Translations under genes and position numbers: made by a program
Assembly (NCBI RefSeq): GCF_004320525.1
Contig: NZ_SIHX01000001.1
Coordinates: 248,001-312,000 of the forward strand
Reading direction: 5' to 3'
DNA from: Arthrobacter sp. S39
Lineage (GTDB): Bacteria; Actinomycetota; Actinomycetes; Actinomycetales; Micrococcaceae
DNA: 64,000 nucleotides
In this document: piece by piece, positions 17,188 through 25,257 of the stretch
Layout of the letters: each line of letters opens with the position of its first letter
How positions within the stretch are numbered: position 1 is the first letter of the stretch
Notes under the pieces: model-generated
What the model was told of the DNA's origin: nothing
The model's input: only the letters and a program-made list of their open reading frames with translations
Database searches by the model: none

Positions 17188-18195
17188 TTACTTGATCAGC
17201 TCGGTAACAGTGACGTTGCCGGTGGGTGTGGTTGAGCCTCCGGAGAAGAGCCCCGGATCTGCGGAATATCCCAGAAAGGTTCCGTAGAGACCTTTCTCAC
17301 TTCCTGTGAAAACGTTGGTCGGGTCATACTTGGCCTGACCGGTGAGGTTCCATGCCTGGATCTTGAAGCCCGCCCACTTTTCGATGTAGTACTGGACGCT
17401 GCTTCCGTTGCAGGCTCCAAACTGTGAGGAGGGCATCCCATCGCACGTGTACTTGTACACGGGCAGGGCCACTGTTGAATTCGCCAGCCACGGGTTGATT
17501 GCCGGGTTGAAGAGATCGATGCAGCCGTTGGGCACTCCTTCGCCTGCAGACGTGTAGCTCCATTGGCCCACCTCAGCCGTCACGTTGCACCCGGTGTTGC
17601 CGTCAGGGTCAAGCCAGGCGAATCCGCCGGGAATGACTTGGTTCGACGGGTTGGTTCCGTTACAGTCCTGGGCGCCACCTTGGGTAAGGATCTTGTGCGG
17701 CATCCCGTCGTCCTCGAACTCGCAGGAAGCGAAAGTCAGTGGGAGGACGGATACGCCTCGGGTGGGGTAAAACCATCTGGCTGTCGCTGTGGCTCCCACC
17801 TTTGCCGCAGGTGCATTCAGGGCGCTCGCGAACATCTTGCTGAGGAAGCCTGCGCCGGTAGTGCCGTCCTTGGTCGAGGTAGTGACCGATACGTTGCCGG
17901 CCACTGACAGATCCACGGATTCAACCGTTGTATTTGCATCATTGGAGTTGCTGTTAGCGAAGCTGGCTGCCAAGGTGTTCGCGTTCGCCTGCGAGCAACC
18001 GCCTTCTGAACAAAGATCAGCGCCTGCCAAGGCGCCCGCATCGGCCGCGTTCTGAAGCTGGGCGCGTTCTGAGTAAATCTGTCCCGTATCAACTGCAAGC
18101 GCACCTGCACCAATGAGGACCATCATCATGACAGCGACAAGGGCGCCGCTGGCGCCGCGCTCCCGGGACTCGGGGTCGCCAACTATCCGCCGCAT
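17188..18195 (-). CDS. tadG: Tad pilus pseudopilin-like protein TadG (cassette A)
   Basis: A 335-residue protein with the Tad N-terminal motif (GASGALVAVMMMVLIGAGALAVDTGQIYSERAQLQNAADAGALAGA) and a large extracytoplasmic domain. Eight cysteines (DLCSEGGCSQ, FASCEFED, QDCNGT, TGCNVT, NGCIDL, YTCDGM, FGACNG) imply a disulfide-stabilised fold. The start codon overlaps tadE by 13 bases. Apart from the N-terminal helix, similarity to the cassette B copy looks modest, so this is one of the more divergent pairs. Confidence 0.85.
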   Translation of the reverse strand: MRRIVGDPESRERGASGALVAVMMMVLIGAGALAVDTGQIYSERAQLQNAADAGALAGADLCSEGGCSQANANTLAASFANSNSNDANTTVESVDLSVAGNVSVTTSTKDGTTGAGFLSKMFASALNAPAAKVGATATARWFYPTRGVSVLPLTFASCEFEDDGMPHKILTQGGAQDCNGTNPSNQVIPGGFAWLDPDGNTGCNVTAEVGQWSYTSAGEGVPNGCIDLFNPAINPWLANSTVALPVYKYTCDGMPSSQFGACNGSSVQYYIEKWAGFKIQAWNLTGQAKYDPTNVFTGSEKGLYGTFLGYSADPGLFSGGSTTPTGNVTVTELIK

Positions 18196-18575
18196 CGCAT
18201 TGCTCCTACTCCGGTAAGGGTTACCGAACTTCCAAACAGCCCGGTCATCGTGGCCGAGGTGTAGGTGATGGTTACTTTGATTGGGTCATTCGAGGTGCAT
18301 GCGGTGGGCGTGAAGGTGTAGGCGAAGGCGCTGGTGTTCAGGCCAGGTGCGCCGGCCGCCGCGGCCGCTTTGGCGTCTGTTTGGTTATCCTTGATGGCCA
18401 TCTCCCGGGCCGCTTCACGTGCCGCCTGCGTCACAGATATCTGCGCGTTAAAGGCGTGGGCGAATTCAACGATTCCGGTGACGAGGGCCAGCAGCAGCGG
18501 CGCAACCAAGGCGAACTCGACGGCGACGGCGCCACGGCTCTTGTGGTCCGTGCTTTCTTTGCAGGTCTTCTTCAA
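18183..18575 (-). CDS. tadE: Tad pilus pseudopilin TadE (cassette A)
   Basis: A 130-residue TadE-like minor pilin with the cleavage/helix motif SRGAVAVEFALVAPLLLALVTGIVEFA near residue 15 and a small extracellular domain that ends CGG, as in the cassette B copy. It starts 75 bases after the second pilin, with a hairpin in between, and overlaps tadG by 13 bases. Confidence 0.85.
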   Translation of the reverse strand: MKKTCKESTDHKSRGAVAVEFALVAPLLLALVTGIVEFAHAFNAQISVTQAAREAAREMAIKDNQTDAKAAAAAGAPGLNTSAFAYTFTPTACTSNDPIKVTITYTSATMTGLFGSSVTLTGVGAMRCGG

Positions 18576-18603
18576 CGGATCCCCCGTGGATGGTTGGTGT
18601 TTG

Positions 18604-18635
18604 GGGTGTGCCGCGCCATTGGGGGCGGCACACCC
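18604..18635 (-). terminator. hairpin after second cassette A pilin gene
   Basis: An 11-base-pair perfect stem (GGGTGTGCCGC with GCGGCACACCC) and 10-base loop between the pilin stop (18650) and tadE (18575). It shares the core GTGTGCCGC with the hairpin after the preceding pilin, so the pilin-plus-hairpin unit was probably duplicated together. Confidence 0.6.
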
Positions 18636-18649
18636 GCGGAAGGTTGCGG

Positions 18650-18850
18650 CTACCAGGTGCCGACGGTGGAGCCCAAGGTGGAGAACCAGGTGTTCAGCGC
18701 GGTACCGAAGGCCGTGACGCCCAGAATGATGAGCAGAGCGATAAACGCTACGAGGAGTGAGTATTCGGTAGCGGTTGCGCCTTTTTCAGAGGCAACGCGG
18801 TCCTTGATACCTGAGACGAAGGCGAGGACGGAGACCATAAGTGAAGTCAT
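18650..18850 (-). CDS. flp: Flp-family type IVb pilin, second cassette A copy
   Basis: A 66-residue pilin precursor starting MTSLMVSVL. The start at 18850 is chosen because it aligns codon for codon with the neighbouring pilin and follows AAGGAA; the frame remains open to 18970. The cleavage site is EKG/ATATEY, then a long hydrophobic helix. It differs from the pilin at 18999 at only 7 of 66 positions, so the two are recent tandem duplicates. Confidence 0.9.
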   Translation of the reverse strand: MTSLMVSVLAFVSGIKDRVASEKGATATEYSLLVAFIALLIILGVTAFGTALNTWFSTLGSTVGTW

Positions 18851-18949
18851 TGTCAATTCCTTAGTTGAAATCGAAGTACTCGGAAATTCGGCGAAGACCA
18901 AAACCGCCCCATTCGGTGGTTGCTGGACTTCCGTATGCCGTGGCCGGCA

Positions 18950-18983
18950 GTGTGCCGCGCCTTGATGCAATGACGCGGCACAC
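18950..18983 (-). terminator. hairpin after first cassette A pilin gene
   Basis: A 10-base-pair perfect stem (GTGTGCCGCG with CGCGGCACAC) and 14-base loop, 15 bases after the stop of the first pilin. The stem sequence is nearly that of the hairpin at 18604. No T-run is present; partial termination or mRNA 3' protection is likely. Confidence 0.6.
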
Positions 18984-18998
18984 TTCGGGACGGGCGAT

Positions 18999-19199
18999 TT
19001 ACCAGGTTCCTACGCGAGACCCAAGGCTCGAGAACCAAGTGTTGAGCGCTGTACCGAAGGCCGTGACGCCGATGATGATGAGCAGGGCGATGAATGCCAC
19101 GAGCAGGGAGTACTCCGTCGCGGTCGCGCCCTTCTCGGAGGTGAAACGGTCCTTGACTCCGGAAACAAAAGCCAGAACGGAGACCATGAGTGCAGTCAT
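18999..19199 (-). CDS. flp: Flp-family type IVb pilin, first gene of cassette A
   Basis: A 66-residue pilin precursor (MTALMVSVL...), cleavage site EKG/ATATEY and a hydrophobic helix, with a good AAGGAA ribosome binding site. As the first gene after the 274-bp gap downstream of the prepilin peptidase, it should be the most strongly expressed pilin, the main fibre subunit. The product is 59/66 identical to the next pilin. Confidence 0.9.
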   Translation of the reverse strand: MTALMVSVLAFVSGVKDRFTSEKGATATEYSLLVAFIALLIIIGVTAFGTALNTWFSSLGSRVGTW

Positions 19200-19263
19200 T
19201 TTAAATTCCTTAATTCGGTGAAATTGATGTGGATTATTCCAACGAATTTCCAGCGGCCCCCAT

Positions 19264-19301
19264 AATTCTTTAGCTGCTGGACTTTCGCTAGCTAAAGAAT
19301 T
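19264..19301. promoter_or_regulatory. perfect 12-bp dyad upstream of the pilin operon
   Basis: AATTCTTTAGCT (19264-19275) and AGCTAAAGAATT (19290-19301) form a perfect AT-rich inverted repeat with a 14-base centre, 65 bases before the first pilin gene. It could bind a dimeric regulator or form an RNA hairpin ending the prepilin peptidase message; it has no T-run. The rest of the 19200-19473 gap shows nothing else I can support. Confidence 0.5.
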
Positions 19302-19473
19302 GCACCGGGCAAGAATCGCAACAATGCGTAGTGGTACTCGAGTTTTTTGGACTCCGAAGTAGCACGTACTTGGCCACGTAAATGGAGTACTCAGGTTTGG
19401 GAGTGCGGCAGCCAGGAACTACTTGGAAGCTCCGGAGGCCACGTGTAGGGCTGTGAACCTTTGCACCCGAAAC

Positions 19474-20139
19474 TCAGGCCGAAACGAGGACCACAGCAAT
19501 GGCCGCTGCCAGCATAGAAGGCCCGTAGGCCACTTCGGCAGGCGTCTTCTCGGGACCACGCCCGACTAATACGGCGGAGGCAATTCCGCCTACGATGAAG
19601 CCGAGCAGCCCGCCATAAAGCAGTTGGGTCCAGCCTAGGTACCCCAAGTAGAGACCGACCGGAGCGGCTAGCTTTACATCTCCCATTCCGATGCCCTTCG
19701 GGGAAATCAGAGCCAGAACCAAGTAGATAACGAACAAGATCGCTCCACCCGAGACCGCTTTCACTAGGTCGCTCCACGGTTCGCCGGCAAGAGTCGATGC
19801 CGTAAGAAGTGCTGCCCCTCCTGCTAGAAGGAGCAATACGAGGGGATCAGGCAGCAAGTGGAGCTCGATATCAATTCGTGCGAGCTGAATTCCGAGGACG
19901 CCGAGAAAGACGAATGCCGGCAACACGGGTTCATCCTCCATTCGGAGGGCAAATGCAAAGCAGACAACTGCTGTTATTGCCGCCGTCGCGGTTCTCACGC
20001 GACCCCGCGGCAATCTGCCGAACCGGGGCAGGAGCCTGGCGATGAGCAGGTCGGCGAGCAGTGAGAGGCTGGCCCCCAGAAGTCCCATGCCTGCCGCCAG
20101 AAGCAGCCCGTGCATGCTGGTCAGCTCCAAAGAAGTCAC
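19474..20139 (-). CDS. prepilin peptidase (A24 family, TadV/CpaA-like)
   Basis: A 221-residue polytopic aspartic protease that should cleave the leaders of the Flp and TadE/G-type pilins. The two catalytic aspartates are visible: Asp90 in RIDIELHLLPD and Asp154 in GMGDVKL. The N-terminal cysteine-containing methylation domain of PilD-type enzymes is absent, as is usual for Tad peptidases. GTG start with GGGGGA upstream. It is the only such gene in the window, so it probably serves both cassettes. A 274-bp gap follows before the pilin genes, so it may be transcribed separately. Confidence 0.88.
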   Translation of the reverse strand: MTSLELTSMHGLLLAAGMGLLGASLSLLADLLIARLLPRFGRLPRGRVRTATAAITAVVCFAFALRMEDEPVLPAFVFLGVLGIQLARIDIELHLLPDPLVLLLLAGGAALLTASTLAGEPWSDLVKAVSGGAILFVIYLVLALISPKGIGMGDVKLAAPVGLYLGYLGWTQLLYGGLLGFIVGGIASAVLVGRGPEKTPAEVAYGPSMLAAAIAVVLVSA

Positions 20140-20198
20140 TTAGTCCCCCTGCGTGCGTCGGACCGGTTGGTGGCGAATGAGCGTCCGACTACCTCATT

Positions 20199-20228
20199 TT
20201 GACCCTGGAGCCCGCTTCAAGCTAATAT
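20199..20228 (+). promoter_or_regulatory. probable vegetative promoter of rplM-rpsI
   Basis: TTGACC (20199-20204), an 18-base spacer and TAATAT (20223-20228) match the vegetative sigma consensus well. Transcription would start near 20235, leaving a leader of about 200 nucleotides before the rplM GTG. Such a leader is long enough for autogenous control, but I recognise no known motif in it. Confidence 0.6.
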
Positions 20229-20436
20229 TGGTAGTCGTTGTGCGTGTCCTATCTCGATGATGCGTGCCCGCTTGAGAATCCGGTTGCAGGATAACTACTC
20301 AACGAGCACATTCGGGACCTAAGGATGACTGGTTACATGGAGTCCTCACCTCTGTTCCGGTAGCGCATAGATAGTAGGTGCACACGCTTGAGTGACGCCT
20401 AAACAAGAACGCCAGAACAAGAACGAGGCAAAAACC

Positions 20437-20880
20437 GTGCGTACGTACACCCCGAAGCCCGGCGATATCAACCGCCAGTGGCACGTCATTGACGCCACAG
20501 ACGTTGTCCTTGGTCGTCTTGCCAGCCAGACCGCAATCCTGCTGCGCGGCAAGCACAAGGCCACCTTTGCGTCCCACATGGACATGGGCGACTTCGTCAT
20601 CATTATCAACGCTGAGAAGGTAGCCCTGACCGGCGCCAAGCTGGAGCAGAAGCGCGCATACCGCCACTCCGGCTACCCGGGCGGCCTGACCTCTGTCAAC
20701 TACGCGGAACTCCTGGAATCCAACCCGGTCCGCGCCGTTGAGAAGGCCATCAAAGGCATGCTCCCCAAGAACTCGCTTGCTGCCCAGCAGCTGGGCAAGC
20801 TGAAGGTGTACCGCGGTGCAGAGCACCCGCACGCCGCCCAGCAGCCCAAGACTTTCGAAATCACCCAGGTCGCCCAGTAG
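20437..20880 (+). CDS. rplM: 50S ribosomal protein L13
   Basis: A 147-residue L13. The GTG at 20437 gives the expected N-terminus [20 protein letters not shown]; the upstream in-frame ATG at 20392 would add 15 residues not found in the family. CGAGGCA lies upstream as a weak ribosome binding site. Conserved stretches [17 protein letters not shown] and [10 protein letters not shown] are present. It is co-transcribed with rpsI, 38 bases downstream. The conserved pair is flanked here by unrelated accessory blocks on both sides. Confidence 0.96.
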   Translation: MRTYTPKPGDINRQWHVIDATDVVLGRLASQTAILLRGKHKATFASHMDMGDFVIIINAEKVALTGAKLEQKRAYRHSGYPGGLTSVNYAELLESNPVRAVEKAIKGMLPKNSLAAQQLGKLKVYRGAEHPHAAQQPKTFEITQVAQ

Positions 20881-20918
20881 TCCTGGCCACCAAACAACTT
20901 ATCTATACAAGGAGAACC

Positions 20919-21425
20919 GTGGCTCAGAACGAAGAGACCACCGAAGCCGTTGAGGCTGAGGAAACCCTGACCAGCTACACCTCTGAAAGCTCAGCTGCAG
21001 ACGCCGCTGCGCCGAAGAAGGAACGTCCGGCCCTGACCGTTGCCGGCGCAGCAGTTGGCCGCCGCAAGGAAGCCGTTGCACGCGTTCGCGTTGTTCCCGG
21101 CTCCGGCAAGTGGACCATCAACGGCCGCGCGCTGGACAACTACTTCCCGAACAAGCTGCACCAGCAGGACGTCAACGAGCCCTTCAAGATCCTGGATCTT
21201 GAAGGCGCCTACGACGTCATCGCCCGCATCCACGGTGGCGGCATCTCCGGCCAGGCCGGCGCCCTGCGCCTCGGCATCGCCCGTTCGCTGAACGAGATCG
21301 ATGTCGAGAACAACCGCGCCACGCTGAAGAAGGCCGGTTACCTCTCCCGCGACGCCCGCGTCATCGAGCGTAAGAAGGCCGGTCTCAAGAAGGCCCGCAA
21401 GGCTCAGCAGTACTCCAAGCGCTAA
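20919..21425 (+). CDS. rpsI: 30S ribosomal protein S9
   Basis: A 168-residue S9 with a GTG start and a strong AAGGAG site. Residues 1-38 form an acidic, Ala/Glu-rich extension typical of actinobacterial S9. The conserved core begins at [13 protein letters not shown] and ends in the basic tail [12 protein letters not shown] that reaches the ribosomal P-site. It is the last gene of the operon, followed by a clear terminator. Confidence 0.97.
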   Translation: MAQNEETTEAVEAEETLTSYTSESSAADAAAPKKERPALTVAGAAVGRRKEAVARVRVVPGSGKWTINGRALDNYFPNKLHQQDVNEPFKILDLEGAYDVIARIHGGGISGQAGALRLGIARSLNEIDVENNRATLKKAGYLSRDARVIERKKAGLKKARKAQQYSKR

Positions 21426-21440
21426 GTCCGCTTGCGCAAA

Positions 21441-21472
21441 AGCCCGTCCCGCCGTTGGCGGGGCGGGCTTTT
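21441..21472. terminator. rho-independent terminator after rpsI
   Basis: AGCCCGTCCCGCC pairs with GGCGGGGCGGGCT across a 3-base loop, with a single G-T pair, flanked by AAA on the left and TTTT on the right. It can stop transcription from both rpsI and the convergent GT39 gene whose stop is at 21477. Confidence 0.85.
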
Positions 21473-21476
21473 CATG

Positions 21477-23387
21477 TCATCGATCAGGCAGTTTGCTTCG
21501 AAGATCAAACAAGCGAACTCCGCCAATTACTTCAGACGTGAAGGTTTCCTCAATCCAAGAAACGACTGCAATAGTGTTCGAGCTTGCTGCCGCCCACTCT
21601 AGTATTCCTGGCTGGTGAATGTAATAGGCGATTCTCCGATTTGCCACCAGATCTTGGAGATCGCTCAGGGGAGGGTAAACGTCTCCAGTGGAAAAACCGC
21701 CTATAGACATCACACTACGGCCGGTGGCCAGTTGGTATAGTGCAGCATTTTGGCTACCAGTTGTCGCCGCAGCCCAAGTAACGTCCGAAGGTACCTCTTC
21801 AAGCAGGGCAGATATGTGCGGGATGACTGGTTCCCCGCGTGCTTCCGAAAACTTACTCTTCTCATTCAGGCGTAATTGCTCGGCGTCCCGCCTATGCCAG
21901 CTTTCCACTGAGGGTACAGGTCCAGAAATTGGGAATGATCCCTGCTGGGGGGTCGTTACCGACTCCGCAACAAACAGGCTGGGGATAAGCAGCAAGGACG
22001 CCGCGGCAAGGACGTAGCCAGCAGACGTGGCGCGCAACCGCTTGTTGCCCAGGAGTACGCCAAGAACTAATGAGGCGGCCAACGCCAATATTTTGACCAG
22101 GAAGCCTGCCCATGGCTGCCAATCCTGAAACCAAGTTAGGATCCCTGATGTCAAGAACATACAAAGCAGAGTCAACAGTGCAGCACCTCTCCGATAACGG
22201 AGTCGGCTCCGGTTCACCCAGAAGCTCTCTGCAGCATGCGCTGCGAGATAGGCCGCGGGAAGTGCCAGCATGCTTGTGTAATAAGGGTGGATGTCTCCCG
22301 TCATAAAGCTGAGCACTGTAAATGCCGTGCCAAACCACGCTAAGAGCAAAAAAGACAGAAACGCTTGTGTTCGTCCGAGGCTTCTTCGAAAGAGCCTCGC
22401 AATGAGGAAAGCAGCGCCCACGAATGCAACCGGCAGGAACCAAGCAATCTCGGGTGCGTAATTGATTGTCAGCAGTCTCCAAAGGCCAGCGTCATATCCG
22501 ACGATTCCGTCAAAGTCCTTAGGGTTAGTGGCTCCCAAATGGGTCTGTCCTGTAAGCCTTCCGAGCCCGTTGTAACCAAACGTGAGTTCAAGAAAGCTGT
22601 TACTCACAGACCCTCCAATCCATGGCCTTTGGCTGGCAGGGGTGAACTCCGCGACCATCGTCCAAATCGAAGGGGGCAGAACCATAACGACAGCGGCAAC
22701 CAACAGCTGTCGCACCCTGGCCACCACCGGGCCAACGCCAAAGAGGAAAATGGCGCCAACCACGGCCGGAACTATGATCCAACTCTGGAATTGCTTGCAG
22801 AGAAAGGCCATTCCTAGGAGGGACGCGGCCACGTATAGGTAGCGTGCTGCGTTCTTCTCGACCGCCTTGACGACATAGAAGACCACCACGGCCCAAAGTA
22901 ACAGAAGGAGCGCGTCCGGGTTGTTGAATCGAAAGATCATTGAGGTCACCGGGGTGAAAACAACAAACAAGCCAGCAATCACGGCTTGTCGACGACTGCC
23001 CAGAACCAACGCCGTCCTGTACACCAGCCAGACCGTCGCCATGCCCATCAGAGCCTGAGGTGCCAGTACGCTCAGAGAGCTAAGCCCGAAAGCCTTCACC
23101 GAAAGCGCCAAGACCCACAAGTGCAGTGGCGGTTTGTCTACTGTGAGTCCGTTTCCTGCATCCGCGGAGCCAAACAGTAGTGCAACCCAGTCCACAGAGC
23201 CGGCCTGAGCTGCAGCCGCGTAGTACGGGTTACCCCAGCCGTTTATGGACAGGTTCCAAAAGTACACAAGGCCGGCCACTGCCAAAAGGAACAGGTCCGG
23301 CCACAGTTGAAACCAGCGCCTCTGCGTAACGGCCAGAGCTTCCTGAATCTCCGGCCTAAAGCGCAAGGCGGTAGACGGTGACGCCAT
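21477..23387 (-). CDS. GT39/YkcB-like membrane glycosyltransferase (third of three)
   Basis: A 636-residue polytopic GT39-type transferase of the YkcA/YkcB branch, expected to move a sugar from a polyprenyl-phosphate carrier to an acceptor outside the membrane. The first loop carries NPYYAAAAQAG and the VDKPPL motif; the core has GGSVSNSFLELTFGYNGLGRL; about 10-12 hydrophobic segments follow. The soluble C-terminus (SIGGFSTGDVYPPLSDLQ) is also typical. I place the start at the ATG at 23387 (GGAGAA upstream), overlapping the previous gene by 32 bases; the frame is open to 23483. The base composition looks less GC-rich than the housekeeping genes. Confidence 0.85.
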   Translation of the reverse strand: MASPSTALRFRPEIQEALAVTQRRWFQLWPDLFLLAVAGLVYFWNLSINGWGNPYYAAAAQAGSVDWVALLFGSADAGNGLTVDKPPLHLWVLALSVKAFGLSSLSVLAPQALMGMATVWLVYRTALVLGSRRQAVIAGLFVVFTPVTSMIFRFNNPDALLLLLWAVVVFYVVKAVEKNAARYLYVAASLLGMAFLCKQFQSWIIVPAVVGAIFLFGVGPVVARVRQLLVAAVVMVLPPSIWTMVAEFTPASQRPWIGGSVSNSFLELTFGYNGLGRLTGQTHLGATNPKDFDGIVGYDAGLWRLLTINYAPEIAWFLPVAFVGAAFLIARLFRRSLGRTQAFLSFLLLAWFGTAFTVLSFMTGDIHPYYTSMLALPAAYLAAHAAESFWVNRSRLRYRRGAALLTLLCMFLTSGILTWFQDWQPWAGFLVKILALAASLVLGVLLGNKRLRATSAGYVLAAASLLLIPSLFVAESVTTPQQGSFPISGPVPSVESWHRRDAEQLRLNEKSKFSEARGEPVIPHISALLEEVPSDVTWAAATTGSQNAALYQLATGRSVMSIGGFSTGDVYPPLSDLQDLVANRRIAYYIHQPGILEWAAASSNTIAVVSWIEETFTSEVIGGVRLFDLRSKLPDR

Positions 23388-25257
23388 CGATATTCTCCGC
23401 TCTGAAGGTGTTGCGTACCCAGTCGTGAATAGCCGCCAATTCTGAGCTGTTCCCCGGAACCATGAGTTGCTCCGGCTGTTCAACCAGGTAGCAAAGCCGC
23501 CCAGTCAACGCGGCCTGTTGGAATTGCTCCAGCTTCGGGCTGGGATCCGTTGCTGCGAAGCCACCGATTGGCATAATTGGCCTCCCCACTTCCAGTTGGA
23601 ACCGAGCTGCAGTTTGGCCTGGATATGTAGCGGCAGCCCACGTGCAATCGGCGTCTGCACTACGAAGAAGTTCGGCAATTGCCGGACTCGGACTATTGCC
23701 AATGGCCAGCCCCGAAGCCCACGCCGGATCCTGCACCCTGACGCCTTGGAGGAAGCGGCTGAGTGTGTGTGGGTTTCTTGCAACGCCACCGGACAGTGGA
23801 TTCGAACCATTCTGGGGAGAACTGAGCGTGATCACTGAGCAGTACAAAGGCCCCACAAGCAGGCTGCCAATTGCCAGCCATGACGCCGCCACTGAAATCC
23901 ACTTCTGCGGAGCAGGCAGAAGCAGGACTGCGCCGGAAAGTAACCCGGCGTAAAGGAGCGCGTTTCCGAGCCATTCCAAATACGCGTCGCTCAACTGCCA
24001 CATCGCGTGGGAAAAGATAGAGCTCGCAACTACTGTCAATCCAAGCCCTACTCGGCTTAGGACTGTCCTGCCGGAAGTGAAGGCGAGCTCGGCGCCCAGA
24101 CCGATACATAAAGCCAGCGGTGCTGCCAGTGATGCAGTGTAGTACGAATGAAAACTATTCCCCATGAATGACAAGACGATATAGGTGGTGGCCAGCCAGC
24201 TCACTGCAGCGGTGGCGAGTATGGATTTCTTGCGACTGAATCTCCCGGATACGAGTTGAACGGTGATGGCGATAGACGCTATAAGGGCTGGGACTAGTAG
24301 CCAACCGATCTCTTGCCCGTAGTTTGCATTAAACAGTCTGAAGAACCCTGCATCGGTATCAAGGCGCCGCATCGCTTCGGGAATCAGCGCCGTGGAAGGG
24401 TCCGCTTCACGCTTCAGCACGCGATCGAGACCGTTATATCCAAGGGTCAGCTCCAGCATGCTATTCGTGGCTGAACCACCGACATAGGGGCGGGACATGG
24501 GGGGTGTCAGTTCCACAACCATCGGCCAGGCAAGCGAACCGGCAACAAGCATCACGCAAGCAAAAAGAAGCGTGACAAGCCGTTTGGGCCAAGCAAATGA
24601 TGAATACACAAGGAAGACGAGGACTATGGCTGGCAGCACCAGGAACGCTTGGAGCTGTTTTGTCAGAAAGCCCAGCGCGAGAAAACAGGCCCCTAGATAA
24701 AGGAGTCGACTCCGGTCTGTCTCTACGGCCCGAATCCCAGCATAGAGGGCCGAAAGCATGAGGAGCACCATCAGAGGATCAGGATTGTTGTACCGGGCTA
24801 GAAGGACCGTAATAGGAGTCATTGCAAAAACAGCAGCGGAGAGCAGCGCCAATGATGCGGGCAAGTGCGGCCGCGCCACCCGATAGATCAATAGGGTGCT
24901 GGCCATGGTCATCCCAGCTTGCGGAAGGAGGAGCGCCCACGTATTCAGTCCAAATATTCGGACTGACAAGCCCATAATCCACAAGCTCAACGGAGGCTTA
25001 TCCACGGTTATGGAGTTGCCCCAATCCGCGGATCCAAAGAAGAGCGCGGCAAGATCATGCTGGCCAGCTTGGACGGCGGCGGAATAGTACGCATTGGCCC
25101 AGCCGTTGCCAGCCAGTCCCCAAACATAAATCAGAGCAGATCCTGAGATAATGCCGATCAGCGTGCCAATTTCCCAAGTTCGGGTACTGCCTAAATTATG
25201 GTTTTTGTGGGGCTTGACCCCCTTATTTCCTAAGGTTGTAGATGGTGACGCCGTCAA
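23356..25257 (-). CDS. GT39/YkcB-like membrane glycosyltransferase (second of three)
   Basis: A 633-residue paralogue of its neighbours: NAYYSAAVQAG and VDKPPL in the first loop, GGSATNSMLELTLGYNGLDRV in the core, many membrane segments, and a C-terminal soluble domain ending DGVTVYRLAL. No ATG fits the start. A TTG at 25257, preceded by GGGGGAGAA, gives a 35-base overlap with the upstream gene and matches the position of the ATG used by the next gene, so I use it; the frame is open to 25335. It is somewhat AT-richer than its surroundings. Confidence 0.82.
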   Translation of the reverse strand: MTASPSTTLGNKGVKPHKNHNLGSTRTWEIGTLIGIISGSALIYVWGLAGNGWANAYYSAAVQAGQHDLAALFFGSADWGNSITVDKPPLSLWIMGLSVRIFGLNTWALLLPQAGMTMASTLLIYRVARPHLPASLALLSAAVFAMTPITVLLARYNNPDPLMVLLMLSALYAGIRAVETDRSRLLYLGACFLALGFLTKQLQAFLVLPAIVLVFLVYSSFAWPKRLVTLLFACVMLVAGSLAWPMVVELTPPMSRPYVGGSATNSMLELTLGYNGLDRVLKREADPSTALIPEAMRRLDTDAGFFRLFNANYGQEIGWLLVPALIASIAITVQLVSGRFSRKKSILATAAVSWLATTYIVLSFMGNSFHSYYTASLAAPLALCIGLGAELAFTSGRTVLSRVGLGLTVVASSIFSHAMWQLSDAYLEWLGNALLYAGLLSGAVLLLPAPQKWISVAASWLAIGSLLVGPLYCSVITLSSPQNGSNPLSGGVARNPHTLSRFLQGVRVQDPAWASGLAIGNSPSPAIAELLRSADADCTWAAATYPGQTAARFQLEVGRPIMPIGGFAATDPSPKLEQFQQAALTGRLCYLVEQPEQLMVPGNSSELAAIHDWVRNTFRAENIDGVTVYRLAL

